The notes under the pieces are model-generated. The model did not search any database. It saw only the letters and a program-made list of their open reading frames with translations, and had not been told where the DNA came from. The position numbers and the translations under genes are program-made. Source: Crocosphaera sp. (GTDB taxonomy: Bacteria; Cyanobacteriota; Cyanobacteriia; Cyanobacteriales; Microcystaceae). From it: 64,000 nucleotides of DNA. The DNA lies in the NCBI GenBank assembly GCA_030066295.1, contig JASJBX010000056.1, forward strand, positions 32,001 through 96,000, read 5' to 3'. This document shows positions 49,723-61,205 of the stretch, one piece after another. How positions within the stretch are numbered: position 1 is the first letter of the stretch; the number at the start of each line of letters is the position of its first letter.

Positions 49723-50319
49723 GTTAGGGGTAAACTCCTGAAAACGGCGTTAGAGGGAATTTTAGGGTTACTTGTATAAAAATAATAAAGAATTCTTAAC
49801 AAATGTTTAACTTAATCTTAGCAGGGTATTGCCGAGTTGAGACAGGATAAAACATTTAATTTATTTGGCGATCGCCTTAAATTCTAACGAATTAACCTAA
49901 TTTAGACTACCTCGATCCTAACAAATATCTTGATTTTGGCTTTTAGTACAAGAGTATTGCTTAACTCATAGTAATATCTTGCTGGTAAAAACTGAATACA
50001 AATATCTTGGGAACCTTTTCTATTTAAAGTTTAAAATAGTGTCTTAAAGGATGTATAGTGGAAGAAAAATAAAGCAAGAGATGAAAGCTGCGATTACTAA
50101 GTAATTCTAATTTTATCGCGATAATTTTTGGTTTTAGTTAATAAATTAATTATTTTCTTAGATTCCGAGCTTTGTCAATAAAGTTTAGTGTTAAATTAGG
50201 TTTCATTTTGTTGGGTCAATTATCTGTCAAAGAATCAGAAAATTTTCCTCAGCAAAAGGAAAGAAATCAATTAAGCTTAATTCTCTTAATTTAGTTAATC
50301 TAATTTAAGGAGATTTTTC

Positions 50320-50640
50320 GTGACAAAAGCTACATTTATAGAAGATAAGGATTTTGAAAACTTGTTAGCCGAATCAGAGACAATGGTGGTTGATTATACT
50401 GCAACTTGGTGTGGACCTTGTCGTGTAATTAGTCCCTATATTGATCGATTAGCAGAAGAGTATCAAGGCAGAGTTAAGGTCTTTAAAATAGACCTTGATA
50501 AAAACAAAGAAAATGCCAAAAAATATAGTATCAAAAGCATTCCTGCTGTTCTGATTTTTAAGGAAGGAAAAGTGGTTGAACATCTTGTGGGTAAAGCCAC
50601 TTATGAAACCTTTAAAGAAGCTGTTGATAAGCATCTTTAA
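50320..50640 (+). CDS. trxA: thioredoxin
   Basis: VVDYTATWCGPCRVISPYIDRLAEEY; CGPC active site; GTG start. Confidence 0.93.
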   Translation: MTKATFIEDKDFENLLAESETMVVDYTATWCGPCRVISPYIDRLAEEYQGRVKVFKIDLDKNKENAKKYSIKSIPAVLIFKEGKVVEHLVGKATYETFKEAVDKHL

Positions 50641-50660
50641 TTATTCAAAAATCAGATTTC

Positions 50661-50710
50661 AAGAAAGAGGAGATTTCGCTCATTAAACCGAAATCTCTTC
50701 TTTTTCTATT
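50661..50710 (+). terminator. terminator of thioredoxin gene
   Basis: GAGATTTCG-CTCATTAAAC-CGAAATCTC then TTCTTTTTCT. Confidence 0.75.
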
Positions 50711-50757
50711 ATTCTAAGTAGTCGGACAAGTTTACCGTCAGTTTGAGCAGAATAAAA

Positions 50758-53064
50758 TTAACGTTTTAATCTTTTCTCAATAGCATTTGACCAATTATTA
50801 GTCATAGTCTTAATTTCTACACTAATAACTGAATACTTATTAGATAACTTAATATCTAGTTTATTAGATGTTACATGACCCAGTTTTTGCCAATTCATTC
50901 CTAAATTTTCCTGTAAATAACTTTCCCATTTTTGCTGATTTTCAGGACTAATAGAAACAATAATTTGTCCACAAACCTCTCCAAATAGTAAGGTATCTAG
51001 GCGTATTTTATTATAAACATTGAGGGTTATTTCTGCTCCTAAATTGCTACTTATACAACATTCAGCCAAAGCAATAGTTAACCCGCCTTCTGAACAATCA
51101 TGTGCCGATTTTATCCAACCTTGACTAATCCCTTCCCTGCAAGTTTTCTGCACTAAACGTTCTTGATCAAAATTAACTTTCGGAGGCTTTCCTGCTACGA
51201 TATTATGAATAGTTGCTAAATATTCTGATGCCCCTAAACTGGGCTTTTTGTCAACCCCTAATAAATAAATAATGTCCCCTTTATTTTGCCAAGCTTGGCC
51301 ACAAACCTTGGTAATATCCGTTATTAAACCAACCATTCCTATGACGGGAGTGGGATAAATTGGTGTCGGATTTCCATCACTATCAACTGTCTCGTTATAC
51401 AAGGAAACATTACCCCCAGTAACAGGTGTTTTGAGTTCCCGACAAGCTTCGGAAATCCCTTGACAAGCTAAGGCTAATTGCCAATAACCGATAGAATTTT
51501 CAGGACTGCCAAAATTCAAGTTATCAGTAATAGCTAGGGGTTCGGCCCCGACACAACTGAGGTTTCTAGCTGCTTCGGCAACGGCTGCTTTTGCCCCTTC
51601 TAAGGGGTCTAAATACACATAACGAGAGTTACAGTCAGTAGTGGCAGCTACCCCTATTTTACAAGTATGTGGTTTAGCATCGATGGGACGGACACGAATC
51701 ACCGCAGCGTCGGCTCCTCCTGGTAAAATAACGGTGTTATTTTGCACTTGGTGATCGTATTGACGATAAACCCATTTTTTTGAGGCAATGGAAGGGGTAT
51801 CTAAGAGGGTTAATAGGATGTCAGTCCAGGTTTTCAATTCTCCCTTAATTTCAATACCTTCCTCTGTACAACTGGGTAAACTATCTTCTGTCCATTGCCA
51901 TGCGTTTTGGGCATATTCGGGAGGAGTTTCTAATAATTCTCGATGATAAATTGGGGTATTATCGGCCAAAGCATTAGCGGGTATTTCGGCAGCAATTTCT
52001 CCTTTAAATAGGATTCTGACAATGGGTTCTTCGATCACTTCTCCTGCGACTACTGCTTGCAGTTCCCAACGATGAAAAATATCAATTAATTCCTGTTCTC
52101 TTCCTTTTTGTGCGACAAATAACATCCGTTCTTGAGACTCAGATAAGAGGTATTCGTAGGGAACCATTCCAGTTTCTCGTACGGGTATTTTATCCAAGTC
52201 TAATTCAATGCCTACACCTCCATTTGCAGCCATTTCAGAGGTGGAACAGGTAATTCCTGCTGCCCCCATATCCTGTGCAGCAACCACCGCCCCGGTTTTA
52301 AATGCCTCTAAACAGGCTTCAATTAAAGACTTTTCTAAGAAAGGATCACCGACTTGAACTGCCGGGCGATCATCCATCGATTGATCGGTTAATTCTGCAC
52401 TAGCAAAACTTGCCCCACCCATGCCATCTCTGCCAGTAGTTGAGCCTACATATAGTACAGGATTTCCTATTCCTGAAGCCCCAGATTTAACGATGTCGTT
52501 TGTCTCCATTAACCCTAAAGCCATGGCATTAACTAATGGGTTACCGTTGTAAGCAGAATTAAAGTAGATTTCTCCGCCAACTGTTGGCACACCAACACAG
52601 TTACCATAGTGAGATATTCCCTCAACAACCCCCGAAAAAATACGTCTGGTTTTTGCATTTTCTAAGTCTCCAAAACGCAGGGAATTTAAACTAGCAATAG
52701 GTCTTGCACCCATGGTAAAAATATCTCTTAAAATACCCCCAACTCCCGTGGCTGCCCCCTGAAACGGTTCTACCGCAGAAGGATGGTTATGGGACTCAAT
52801 CTTAAAGGCTAATCTTAACCCGTCTCCTAAGTCAACTACACCAGCATTTTCTCCCGGACCCACTAAAATGCGATCGCCTTCTGTGGGGAAATTCTTCAGT
52901 AAGGGACGAGAATTTTTATAACAACAATGTTCGGACCACATCACGCCAAACATCCCTAATTCTGCTTTTTTAGGGTGTCTTCCTAACCGTTTGACAATTT
53001 CTTCATATTCAGAGGGTTTGATGCCTTCTGCTGCTATTTCTTCGGGGGTAAAGGGTGCATTCAT
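50758..53064 (-). CDS. purL: phosphoribosylformylglycinamidine synthase subunit II
   Basis: [20 protein letters not shown]...[24 protein letters not shown]. Confidence 0.96.
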   Translation of the reverse strand: MNAPFTPEEIAAEGIKPSEYEEIVKRLGRHPKKAELGMFGVMWSEHCCYKNSRPLLKNFPTEGDRILVGPGENAGVVDLGDGLRLAFKIESHNHPSAVEPFQGAATGVGGILRDIFTMGARPIASLNSLRFGDLENAKTRRIFSGVVEGISHYGNCVGVPTVGGEIYFNSAYNGNPLVNAMALGLMETNDIVKSGASGIGNPVLYVGSTTGRDGMGGASFASAELTDQSMDDRPAVQVGDPFLEKSLIEACLEAFKTGAVVAAQDMGAAGITCSTSEMAANGGVGIELDLDKIPVRETGMVPYEYLLSESQERMLFVAQKGREQELIDIFHRWELQAVVAGEVIEEPIVRILFKGEIAAEIPANALADNTPIYHRELLETPPEYAQNAWQWTEDSLPSCTEEGIEIKGELKTWTDILLTLLDTPSIASKKWVYRQYDHQVQNNTVILPGGADAAVIRVRPIDAKPHTCKIGVAATTDCNSRYVYLDPLEGAKAAVAEAARNLSCVGAEPLAITDNLNFGSPENSIGYWQLALACQGISEACRELKTPVTGGNVSLYNETVDSDGNPTPIYPTPVIGMVGLITDITKVCGQAWQNKGDIIYLLGVDKKPSLGASEYLATIHNIVAGKPPKVNFDQERLVQKTCREGISQGWIKSAHDCSEGGLTIALAECCISSNLGAEITLNVYNKIRLDTLLFGEVCGQIIVSISPENQQKWESYLQENLGMNWQKLGHVTSNKLDIKLSNKYSVISVEIKTMTNNWSNAIEKRLKR

Positions 53065-53206
53065 GGGTTTATATGTGATGTTGTTATGGCAACCACATTT
53101 TATTGTATCGGTAATTGTTAATTTAAGTCAGTTTTTTACTAACTTTTTTGATTTTTTTCAGAATTCTGGTCTATTAAAACAATAAAAGTTATCACGTTAC
53201 CACAAG

Positions 53207-54364
53207 TTAAAATAATAAAGATGGCATTTGTTCATAATCTTCTGTTGCCCAAACAGCAAACCGTTTTGCTAATGGAGGAGCAAAAACAAAAGTGCTAGTA
53301 AATCCTGAAAATAAATGAAGTCCTTGAAAGTTATCAATTTTACCGACTAAAAAGTTAGAATCAGGACAAAAAGCGACTAAGCAGTGATGTACTTTTCCGT
53401 GTAAATTCTGTAACTGAGGAAGAATTCTACCAACCTCTTCACGAATGATTTTTTCTGCATTTTCTTCATTGGGTTTTGTATGCGGATTAGTAATTATTTG
53501 ACTAATTTGACCTAAACAAAAACTACCATCTAAAAATTGAATAGCACCGGGTTCCATTACATCAGAAATAATTTCATTATTGGGATTATTCCATAAAGAT
53601 TGAATCCCCGATTCTCCTGATTTTTCTTCAATATCAAGACGGTTCAAAATAGCTGGCATCACTAAACTTTTCAATTTGATGTCTAGTTTTGGTGTTAATA
53701 TTAATTGAGAATGGGTAAAGTAAACATTAACATTTAGACCAATATTTCTTAATAAAGAATGACTTAACCCTCCTGCACAAATAACTACATTTTCACTGAA
53801 ATATTTTTCCTTATTTGTTTGTACTCCTGTAATTGTTGTATTTTGAAATAATAATTGAGTAACTTCTTCATAGTTAAAAGTTCCACCTGATCTTAAAAAA
53901 GCTTGCTGATAAGCATCATTGGTTTTTTGCGGGTGAATGTGTCCATGGGGTAATTGAAGACACCCTGAGATAGCATTAGGGTTTAATAAAGGTTCAATTA
54001 TAGCTGCTTCTTGAGGAGTTAATAGTTGAGGCTTGATGAAAAATTTGTTGTAATTTTCTCTAATAGCTTGAGGACTTTTATCTACTGGAATTGTTAACAT
54101 TAAATCCAATTCTCTGAATTCCGTATCTGCTCCTAATTCCTGTGATAAATTATGATAATTTTCTCGACTTTCTTGACATAATTGGATAGAATTATTATCC
54201 GTTCCCGACCAATAAGCAACCCCTCCATAACTGTAACGAGTTGCATTACTATAATTAGGATCTTTTTCTAATAATAATACCTTTAAACCTTTTTTAGTTA
54301 ACTCATAACTTAATGCTGATCCAGTAATACCAGCACCAACAATAATCCAATCAAATTTTTTCAT
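53207..54364 (-). CDS. FAD-dependent oxidoreductase (DAO family)
   Basis: WIIVGAGITGSALSYELTKKGLKVLLLEK; C-terminal FSGFTSTFVFAPPLA. Confidence 0.88.
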   Translation of the reverse strand: MKKFDWIIVGAGITGSALSYELTKKGLKVLLLEKDPNYSNATRYSYGGVAYWSGTDNNSIQLCQESRENYHNLSQELGADTEFRELDLMLTIPVDKSPQAIRENYNKFFIKPQLLTPQEAAIIEPLLNPNAISGCLQLPHGHIHPQKTNDAYQQAFLRSGGTFNYEEVTQLLFQNTTITGVQTNKEKYFSENVVICAGGLSHSLLRNIGLNVNVYFTHSQLILTPKLDIKLKSLVMPAILNRLDIEEKSGESGIQSLWNNPNNEIISDVMEPGAIQFLDGSFCLGQISQIITNPHTKPNEENAEKIIREEVGRILPQLQNLHGKVHHCLVAFCPDSNFLVGKIDNFQGLHLFSGFTSTFVFAPPLAKRFAVWATEDYEQMPSLLF

Positions 54365-54501
54365 ATTTTTATACTTTTATACTACTTATCTATTTTATCA
54401 CCCATAGCCGATTAATTCAGATTTATTTTTTAAGATTATTTTCCAATTAAAAACAAACTACCATGATAAAATAGTGGTTATAACTTCTAACTATTGACTG
54501 A

Positions 54502-55155
54502 ATGAATTTGCTTCCTAGACGTTATCATCGTATCAAACAAGTTCTTGAAAAAAGACAACCAGACTTAACTGTTTTAACCGAAGATGTTCATAAACCGCAT
54601 AACTTATCCGCTATTATTCGCACTTGTGATGCAGTGGGAATATTAGACGTTCATAGTATTAACACAACCGATGAATTTCCTACATTTTCGCAAGTTTCAC
54701 AGGGGAGTGATAAGTGGATATTTTTGCACACCCATCCCGATATTAAAACAGCTATTAACCATCTAAAACGTCAAAAATTTAAGATATACGCAGCCCATTT
54801 TACTGATAAATCTTTAGACTATAGAGACATTGATTATACTCAACCTACAGCCATTTTATTAGGGGCTGAAAAATGGGGAGTCAGTAAACAAGCAGCGAAC
54901 TTAGTGGATGGACATATTATTATTCCCATGTTAGGAATGGTACAATCTTTAAACGTTTCTGTGGCTGCTGCTGTAATTTTATTTGAAGCACAACGTCAAA
55001 GATTAGCAAAAAAAATGTATGATACAAGTCGATTAGACTCGGATAAGTACCAGAAAATTTTATTTGAATGGAGTTATCCAAACTTAGCAATAAGGTATCA
55101 ACAAAAGGGAGAAAAGTATCCATCTTTAGGAGAAAATGGAGAGATTATTGTGTAG
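54502..55155 (+). CDS. trmH: tRNA (guanosine-2'-O-)-methyltransferase TrmH
   Basis: LTVLTEDVHKPHNLSAIIRTCDAVGI...LLGAEKWGVSKQAANLVDGHIIIPMLGMVQSLNVSVAAAVIL. Confidence 0.93.
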   Translation: MNLLPRRYHRIKQVLEKRQPDLTVLTEDVHKPHNLSAIIRTCDAVGILDVHSINTTDEFPTFSQVSQGSDKWIFLHTHPDIKTAINHLKRQKFKIYAAHFTDKSLDYRDIDYTQPTAILLGAEKWGVSKQAANLVDGHIIIPMLGMVQSLNVSVAAAVILFEAQRQRLAKKMYDTSRLDSDKYQKILFEWSYPNLAIRYQQKGEKYPSLGENGEIIV

Positions 55156-55196
55156 ATTATTCATTAATAGTAGGATTTAAGATGATAATATTTTTT

Positions 55197-55833
55197 TTAA
55201 TCCCTTGAATTAAGAAAATCTGGCGAATGGGTGCTGACAAAAACCTGTCCTTCTAAACGAGTATAAGCTTCAAATTCTTCAGCCAATTCTTGTAATAATA
55301 AAGGATATAATTGGTTTTCTGGTTCTTCCACACATAAAAGAGGATGTGGGTTAGGATCATGGAGTAAAACGAGATAAGCAAACATTTTGATTGTTCCATC
55401 AGAAACATAACGTGAAACAAAAGGATCATGAAAAGATTCATCTTGAAACTTTAATATTAAACGTCCGTCTTCTGTTTCTTTTGCTTCTACTTTAGAAACT
55501 CCAGGGACTCTGTGCTTCATTTTTTCAAGAATTTTATCAAAAATATCTTCGTGATTTTCATACTTTATTCAAAATTTTCATTCTAAATTTAATTTCAAAA
55601 TAAATTTCTTCTTCTTCATGTCCTCGTGTAATAACTTCTTTAAATCCTCCTCTTCGTTGTAAACTTTGGCGAATATTATTTTTGAGAGAATCTCTTAAAA
55701 ATCCAAATATATCAAAAAGTGTACTTTTTCCTGTCCCATTTGCTCCCACAAATACACAAAATTTAGGTAGATTATTAATAGTAATGTTTTGAAAAGCTTT
55801 ATAATTTTTAATCGTTAATGAGGTTATTTGCAT
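55197..55833 (-). pseudogene. decayed AAA_15/OLD-like ATPase (two fragments)
   Basis: 55558-55833 has FVGANGTGKSTLFDIFGFL; 55197-55520 has CVEEPENQLYPLLLQELAEEF and VFVSTHSPDFL in another frame; the expected middle and C-terminal regions appear missing. Confidence 0.8.
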
Positions 55834-55875
55834 GATTTTTCATTACTTAATATCTTAGGAAAAAATCTTGATAGA

Positions 55876-55902
55876 AAAAGGTGCGCTATTAACGCACCTT
55901 TT
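55876..55902 (-). terminator. terminator downstream of ileS
   Basis: AAAAGGTGCG-CTATTAA-CGCACCTTTT. Confidence 0.8.
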
Positions 55903-55908
55903 AACTTG

Positions 55909-58803
55909 CTAAAATTCACCAACTAAAGCAGCATTACACCGTTCACAAATGGTAGGATCATCTTTAAATTCTCCTACCTTGGTTGAATAGTTCCAACAGC
56001 GATCGCATTTCTCGCCTTCTGCTTTAACAACCCCCACAGAAACTAAGTCTGATTCGCTTTGATAGTCGGCTTTTTTAATGCTTTCTAAACTATCAACTAA
56101 TTCCACTTGAGAGGTTAAGACAAAATAGCGTAATTCATCCACTTGATTTCCAGTTAAACTATCAGCAACATTAAATTTATCTAGCTGTTGTCTTAAGTCT
56201 TGATCAGAGACATAAAGTAACACTTTGGCATCTAAAGATGAACCGATCGCTTTTTCTTTTCTGGCTAATTCTAAGGCGTTATTGACTTCATTTCTCATTG
56301 CCCTGATTTTCGTCCAGGAAGCCCCTAATTCTGGATTTTCCCACTGTTTTGACGTTTTTACCCATCCTGCCTCAAAAACCGATTTATGAGAGGTTTCGTA
56401 GGGTAAGAATTGCCAAATATCTTCGGCCATGTGGCATAATACAGGAGCGATCGCTTTAGCTAAATTTTCAATGGCTACAGCTAGTACCGTTTGACAACTG
56501 CGACGACGAATGGACTCAGGATGGGAAATATAAAGTCTATCTTTGGCAATATCCAGATAAAAATTGGATAAATCTACCACACAGAAATTTTGTACCGTTT
56601 GGAAGAAACGGAAGAATTGATAGGTTTCAAACGCATCAGTTACTTCTGTAAAGACTTCGGTGATACGATGCAACATATAACGATCTAATTCCGGTAACTC
56701 CTCGTAGTCAATCATATGTTGTTTAGGATCAAAATCGTGTAAATTACCCAATAAAAATCTGGCTGTATTGCGAATCTTGCGATAGATATCGGATAACTGT
56801 TTCAGGATGGTTTTACCCAAAGGTACATCTGAAGAATAATCTACCGATGACACCCACAATCTTAACACATCTGCCCCATAAGGCGGTTCTTGTTTATGAT
56901 TCTTTCCTCCATTAATTACAATGTTAGGATCAACAGTATTTCCCAAGGATTTACTCATCTTGTATCCTTTTTCATCTAAGATGAAACCATGAGTTAATAC
57001 TGTCTTATAAGGTGCAACATTATTGACAGCAACACTGGTTAACAAACTAGACTGAAACCAACCCCGATGTTGATCACTACCTTCTAAATAAATATCAGCA
57101 GGATACTTTAATTCTGACCTTTGTTTTGCTACTGAAGCCCAAGAAGATCCAGAATCAAACCATACATCCATCGTATCAGTTCCTTTACGATATTTATGAG
57201 CATCTGCTTTATATTTATCAGGCAATAATTCTTCTACAGACATCTCCCACCACGCATCTGAACCTTTTTCTGCAAAAATTGCTTGAATATGTTTGATGGT
57301 TTCTTCTGTTAGTAAGGGTTCGTTGTTTTCTTCATTATAAAAAACAGGAATGGGTAAACCCCAACTTCTCTGACGAGAGATACACCAATCTGAGCGATCG
57401 CCTACCATAGAAGTAATGCGATTTTCTCCTTTAGAGGGAATCCAATTAACTGTTTTAATGGCGGTTAAGGCAGCATCTCGAAACCCTTCAACGGAAGCAA
57501 ACCATTGTTCGGTTGCCCGAAAAATAGTAGGTTTTTTGGTTCGCCAATCATAAGGATATTTATGTTGATAGGGTTCTTCTTTTAATAATGCTCCCTTTTC
57601 TTGCAGGGAATTAATAATGACTTCGTTGGCATCTTTAAGAACATTTAAACCCGCAAACTGTCCCGCTTCTTCCGTAAAGTTTCCTTTAGCATCCACAGGA
57701 GACAAAATCTGTAAATTATACCGTTGTCCTACCATATAGTCTTCTTGTCCATGACCCGGCGCAGTATGAACTAAACCAGTACCAGACTCCGTAGTAACAT
57801 AGTCACCACCGATGAGAATTTCACTCTCTCTATCGTATAAAGGATGACGATAAATCGTATGTTCTAAAGCCTTTCCTGGGACAGTTGCTTTTACTGTCAA
57901 CCCGGTTTCAAAAGTAGCTGATAACCGTTCCACTAAATCTGCTGCTACAATTAAATATTGATAATTACAAACATCAGAAGTCTGTTCTACCACAGCATAA
58001 TTGAGATCAGGATTAAGGGCAACCGCTAAGTTTCCCGGAAGCGTCCAAGGGGTGGTCGTCCAGATAGCAACCCCCAAATTATTTAAAAAGGGTTTTAAAG
58101 TTTCTTCTGCATCTTTTGACGCTTTAATGATAGGAAAAGCAGCAAAAACACTTCTTGACGTATGACCTTCAGGATATTCTAATTCTGCCTCAGCTAAGGC
58201 GGTTTGAGAACTGGGACTCCAATGAACCGGTTTGAGTCCCCGATAAATGTACCCTTTGAGGGCCATTTCCCCAAAGACTCCAATTTGCGCCGCTTCGTAT
58301 TCAGGAGTTAGGGTTAAATAGGGGTTTTCCCAGTCTCCCCACACCCCGAACCGTTTGAAACCTTTTGCCTGTTCTTCTTGGGTTTTAAGGGCAAAATCAC
58401 GGGCTTTACGGCGTAATTTGAGAGGGGTTAACCCTTCCCTCTCTTTTGACTTCATACTTTGTAATACTTTGAGTTCGATAGGCAGTCCGTGACAGTCCCA
58501 ACCTGGAACATAGCGAACCTTATAACCCCGCAATAGTTTATATTTATTGATAATATCCTTGAGGGTTTTATTTAAAGCATGGCCCATATGGAGGGAACCG
58601 TTAGCGTAGGGTGGGCCATCGTGAAGGACAAATACATCTTCGGGGTTTTCTTGGGATAATTTCTCATAAATCTGATTATCAGCCCAAAATTTCTGTAATT
58701 CGGGTTCTCGCTTCACCGCATTCGCCCGCATACTAAACTCAGTTTTGGGTAAGTTTACCGTATCTTTGTAGCTTTTAGGTTCTGTCACAATGGTAATTAA
58801 CAA
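55909..58803 (-). CDS. ileS: isoleucyl-tRNA synthetase
   Basis: HDGPPYANGSLHMGHALNKTLKDII; KMSKSLGNTVDP; C-terminal Cys-rich zinc finger CDRCWNYS...CERCNAAL. Confidence 0.97.
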   Translation of the reverse strand: MLITIVTEPKSYKDTVNLPKTEFSMRANAVKREPELQKFWADNQIYEKLSQENPEDVFVLHDGPPYANGSLHMGHALNKTLKDIINKYKLLRGYKVRYVPGWDCHGLPIELKVLQSMKSKEREGLTPLKLRRKARDFALKTQEEQAKGFKRFGVWGDWENPYLTLTPEYEAAQIGVFGEMALKGYIYRGLKPVHWSPSSQTALAEAELEYPEGHTSRSVFAAFPIIKASKDAEETLKPFLNNLGVAIWTTTPWTLPGNLAVALNPDLNYAVVEQTSDVCNYQYLIVAADLVERLSATFETGLTVKATVPGKALEHTIYRHPLYDRESEILIGGDYVTTESGTGLVHTAPGHGQEDYMVGQRYNLQILSPVDAKGNFTEEAGQFAGLNVLKDANEVIINSLQEKGALLKEEPYQHKYPYDWRTKKPTIFRATEQWFASVEGFRDAALTAIKTVNWIPSKGENRITSMVGDRSDWCISRQRSWGLPIPVFYNEENNEPLLTEETIKHIQAIFAEKGSDAWWEMSVEELLPDKYKADAHKYRKGTDTMDVWFDSGSSWASVAKQRSELKYPADIYLEGSDQHRGWFQSSLLTSVAVNNVAPYKTVLTHGFILDEKGYKMSKSLGNTVDPNIVINGGKNHKQEPPYGADVLRLWVSSVDYSSDVPLGKTILKQLSDIYRKIRNTARFLLGNLHDFDPKQHMIDYEELPELDRYMLHRITEVFTEVTDAFETYQFFRFFQTVQNFCVVDLSNFYLDIAKDRLYISHPESIRRRSCQTVLAVAIENLAKAIAPVLCHMAEDIWQFLPYETSHKSVFEAGWVKTSKQWENPELGASWTKIRAMRNEVNNALELARKEKAIGSSLDAKVLLYVSDQDLRQQLDKFNVADSLTGNQVDELRYFVLTSQVELVDSLESIKKADYQSESDLVSVGVVKAEGEKCDRCWNYSTKVGEFKDDPTICERCNAALVGEF

Positions 58804-58922
58804 TTATTGTATCGGTTACTCCTTATTATCATATTACAAGGATTAAGATTTATTGCCTCAAATCAAATCAATGGAGAAAGTATAGATATAATGAATGTCG
58901 GTTTAATTTATGTCCTAAACAA

Positions 58923-59225
58923 ATGAGAATATGGTTACTCAATATGTCTTCAATGCTAGGATTCACCTATATTGTTTTAGGGATTATCTATACCCTTGCT
59001 TTACGTACTGGATGGAAGTCTCTGTTTAGGCAATTTTTAACCCCAACTTTGTACAATGTTCAATCCTTAGCTATACCTAGTTTATTAATAATAATAGGTT
59101 TGATTCTATTTTTTCACGGATGGCGTTTAGATCCTATTTTGCAGTTTGCTTTTTTTCTGCAATTTATTTTATTGTCTTATGTTTTTGGGAAGGATAAAGT
59201 CTTGTTTAAAATAATGACTAAGTAG
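58923..59225 (+). CDS. Ycf66-like membrane protein, copy 1
   Basis: FFHGWRLDPILQFAFFLQFILL matches the Ycf66 GWRLDPILQF motif. Confidence 0.65.
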   Translation: MRIWLLNMSSMLGFTYIVLGIIYTLALRTGWKSLFRQFLTPTLYNVQSLAIPSLLIIIGLILFFHGWRLDPILQFAFFLQFILLSYVFGKDKVLFKIMTK

Positions 59226-59260
59226 ACAAAATTATAGTTAATGTAAATTTTGACTTTGCC

Positions 59261-59560
59261 ATGTTATTAGGATTTATTGATATTTGTCTCTCAGGTGTAC
59301 TATTGTTTATTTACATCTTAATTTCTTCTATTCAAGAAGAAAAAATCGGGTCTAAAGCAGCAAGTCTCTTAATGATTCAGGGGGTTGGGAGTTTTGTATT
59401 GTTGGGATTTACGGGGTTAATTTTCGTTTATCAAGGATGGCGACTTGATCCCGTTTTACAATTCTGTCTGTTACTTCAAGCTTTAGTCTTTGTTTATTTT
59501 GGATTAAGAGATGTACTTATCTTTCAAAGTCTTCCTCAAAAGAAATCATCAAAAGATTAG
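59261..59560 (+). CDS. Ycf66-like membrane protein, copy 2
   Basis: VYQGWRLDPVLQFCLLLQALVFVYFGLRDVLIF; tandem paralogue of copy 1. Confidence 0.7.
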   Translation: MLLGFIDICLSGVLLFIYILISSIQEEKIGSKAASLLMIQGVGSFVLLGFTGLIFVYQGWRLDPVLQFCLLLQALVFVYFGLRDVLIFQSLPQKKSSKD

Positions 59561-59595
59561 AAATCTAGTGATTTAATTAACTATTTTAATAGGAG

Positions 59596-60432
59596 TTAAA
59601 AATCAGCTTCAGGTAAACTATCAATTAGAGTAACAGAACGAAAAGAACGACCGAGATGATATTGAGTATAGTTTCTGAGGAGATGTTCCACTTCTAACCA
59701 AGGAACAGTAAAGTTACTATCCAAAATACTCTCAGGCAAAATTTTACCAGGATGGGGTAGACAAGATTGACTAAGATGTTGTAATAGAGTTAATTCTGGG
59801 GCTTTTAGCTTATAATTAATAACAGGTAAAATAACAGGATTAAGACTATCTTGATCCCTATTTTTAATCCCTAAATCAACCAGTCCTCCTGCATCAAAAC
59901 TGAAGCCAACACACCAGTTAGGATCGTTAAAATCAGGGGTTAACGCCTCTTGTGTTAGACAACAACAATGAACCTGCGGACCAATACCAGCGATCGCCAA
60001 TAAATGAAAAACCGCCTGGGCTAAATATCCATACAAACTCTCAGCCAAAGACATCGTTTCTAACCGCCGTAGATGCTCATTTAAGAGTTCGTACAGTTCC
60101 ACTTGAGGTTGATCATCTAAAGCTAAATGTAACACCAATTCTGCTAAATATTGGGCTGCCGCCAGCTTCCCTAAATCCTTGCTTAACCTCGGATAAGATT
60201 CTAGAGTATTGGCCTGAGTTATTTTATCCAGCGATCGCCCTTTAGCAATCAATAACTCATTGATGACAAATAACTCACACCGTCCCCGTAACCGTGATTT
60301 TTGTTTTCTGGCACCAGGGACAACAGCGCGAATCAAGCCATACTCAGGAGATAAAAGGGTCACCAAGCGATCGGCCTCCTGAAACGGCATTCCTTTCAAA
60401 ACGATCGCCGTGGTTTGATAAGTACGACTCAT
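59596..60432 (-). CDS. recO: DNA repair protein RecO
   Basis: [52 protein letters not shown]. Confidence 0.92.
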   Translation of the reverse strand: MSRTYQTTAIVLKGMPFQEADRLVTLLSPEYGLIRAVVPGARKQKSRLRGRCELFVINELLIAKGRSLDKITQANTLESYPRLSKDLGKLAAAQYLAELVLHLALDDQPQVELYELLNEHLRRLETMSLAESLYGYLAQAVFHLLAIAGIGPQVHCCCLTQEALTPDFNDPNWCVGFSFDAGGLVDLGIKNRDQDSLNPVILPVINYKLKAPELTLLQHLSQSCLPHPGKILPESILDSNFTVPWLEVEHLLRNYTQYHLGRSFRSVTLIDSLPEADF

Positions 60433-60438
60433 TAACCC

Positions 60439-60642
60439 CTAAACCGTCGATAATCCTAACATGGCCTTTAACGTAAAATAAAGCAACGAAAAGATTCCGA
60501 TGCCCATACCTCCAACGGCGATCGCACTGACCGGATTTTTAAACAAGGGTTTAATCCACTCAAAAAAGACGAAAAATACCCCTAAGGTGAAGCTAATAAG
60601 ATAACGGGGATAACGCGCGACATTTTGCAAAAATTCTCCCAT
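60439..60642 (-). CDS. DUF751-type small membrane protein
   Basis: FLQNVARYPRYLISFTLGVFFVFFEWIKPLFKNPVSAIAVGG. Confidence 0.75.
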   Translation of the reverse strand: MGEFLQNVARYPRYLISFTLGVFFVFFEWIKPLFKNPVSAIAVGGMGIGIFSLLYFTLKAMLGLSTV

Positions 60643-60761
60643 TGACTAACCTGCCTCTACTACAACTATGTTTTATCATATCAGCACACCTACTTGTGCT
60701 GGTCAACAGCACAATTAACCTAATGTATACGAACTTCCTTGCCCAACAATTATTTACCGAA

Positions 60762-61060
60762 AATAACGCGGGAGCATGAAAGCCATCGTCTTTTTAAGCG
60801 ATGGATGAAATGGGACTCGAATGGTTTTAACCATTCGTATCCTTTTCCTGTGATTTTAAATCGTGAGTTGGGAAGCCCACACCATAATCTGTGATTTGGT
60901 GTGGGAGAATGTCACGTCGAGTGTCTAGGGGCGTCTTGACTCGTCCCCAGAAGTTAAGATTCTGGTCAGCTAAAAAGACGCTCTCGCAACGCGGTTTTAA
61001 CCCGTTGCACAGCATCCGCTTAGAATCCCCGTTGATTGATCACGGGGAGAAGTCAACCAT
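60762..61060 (+). mobile_element. IS200/IS605-like right-end/structured remnant without TnpB
   Basis: Hairpins CCATCG..CGATGG, CGAATGGTT-TT-AACCATTCG, CCCACACCA..TGGTGTGGG, and terminal AATCCCCGTTGATTGATCACGGGGAGAAGTCAAC resembling cyanobacterial IS200/IS605 right ends; no intact transposase or TnpB ORF. Confidence 0.6.
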
Positions 61061-61205
61061 TTTGCTAACTTTGTGATATTTTGTTAAGCAAGACTCAAAA
61101 AGTCCTTGGTCTCAATTTTACTACCATTTAGTAAAACAACTAATTTCACGTAAACGATACCCCCTGTCCGAATCCGACAATTGTTAATAAGGAGATTAAT
61201 ATTAT

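Noticed and set aside
60827-61076. ORFs 60827-61015 (-) and 60891-61076 (+)
   Set aside because: Lie in the hairpin-rich IS-like remnant; no transposase motifs, more likely structured non-coding sequence.
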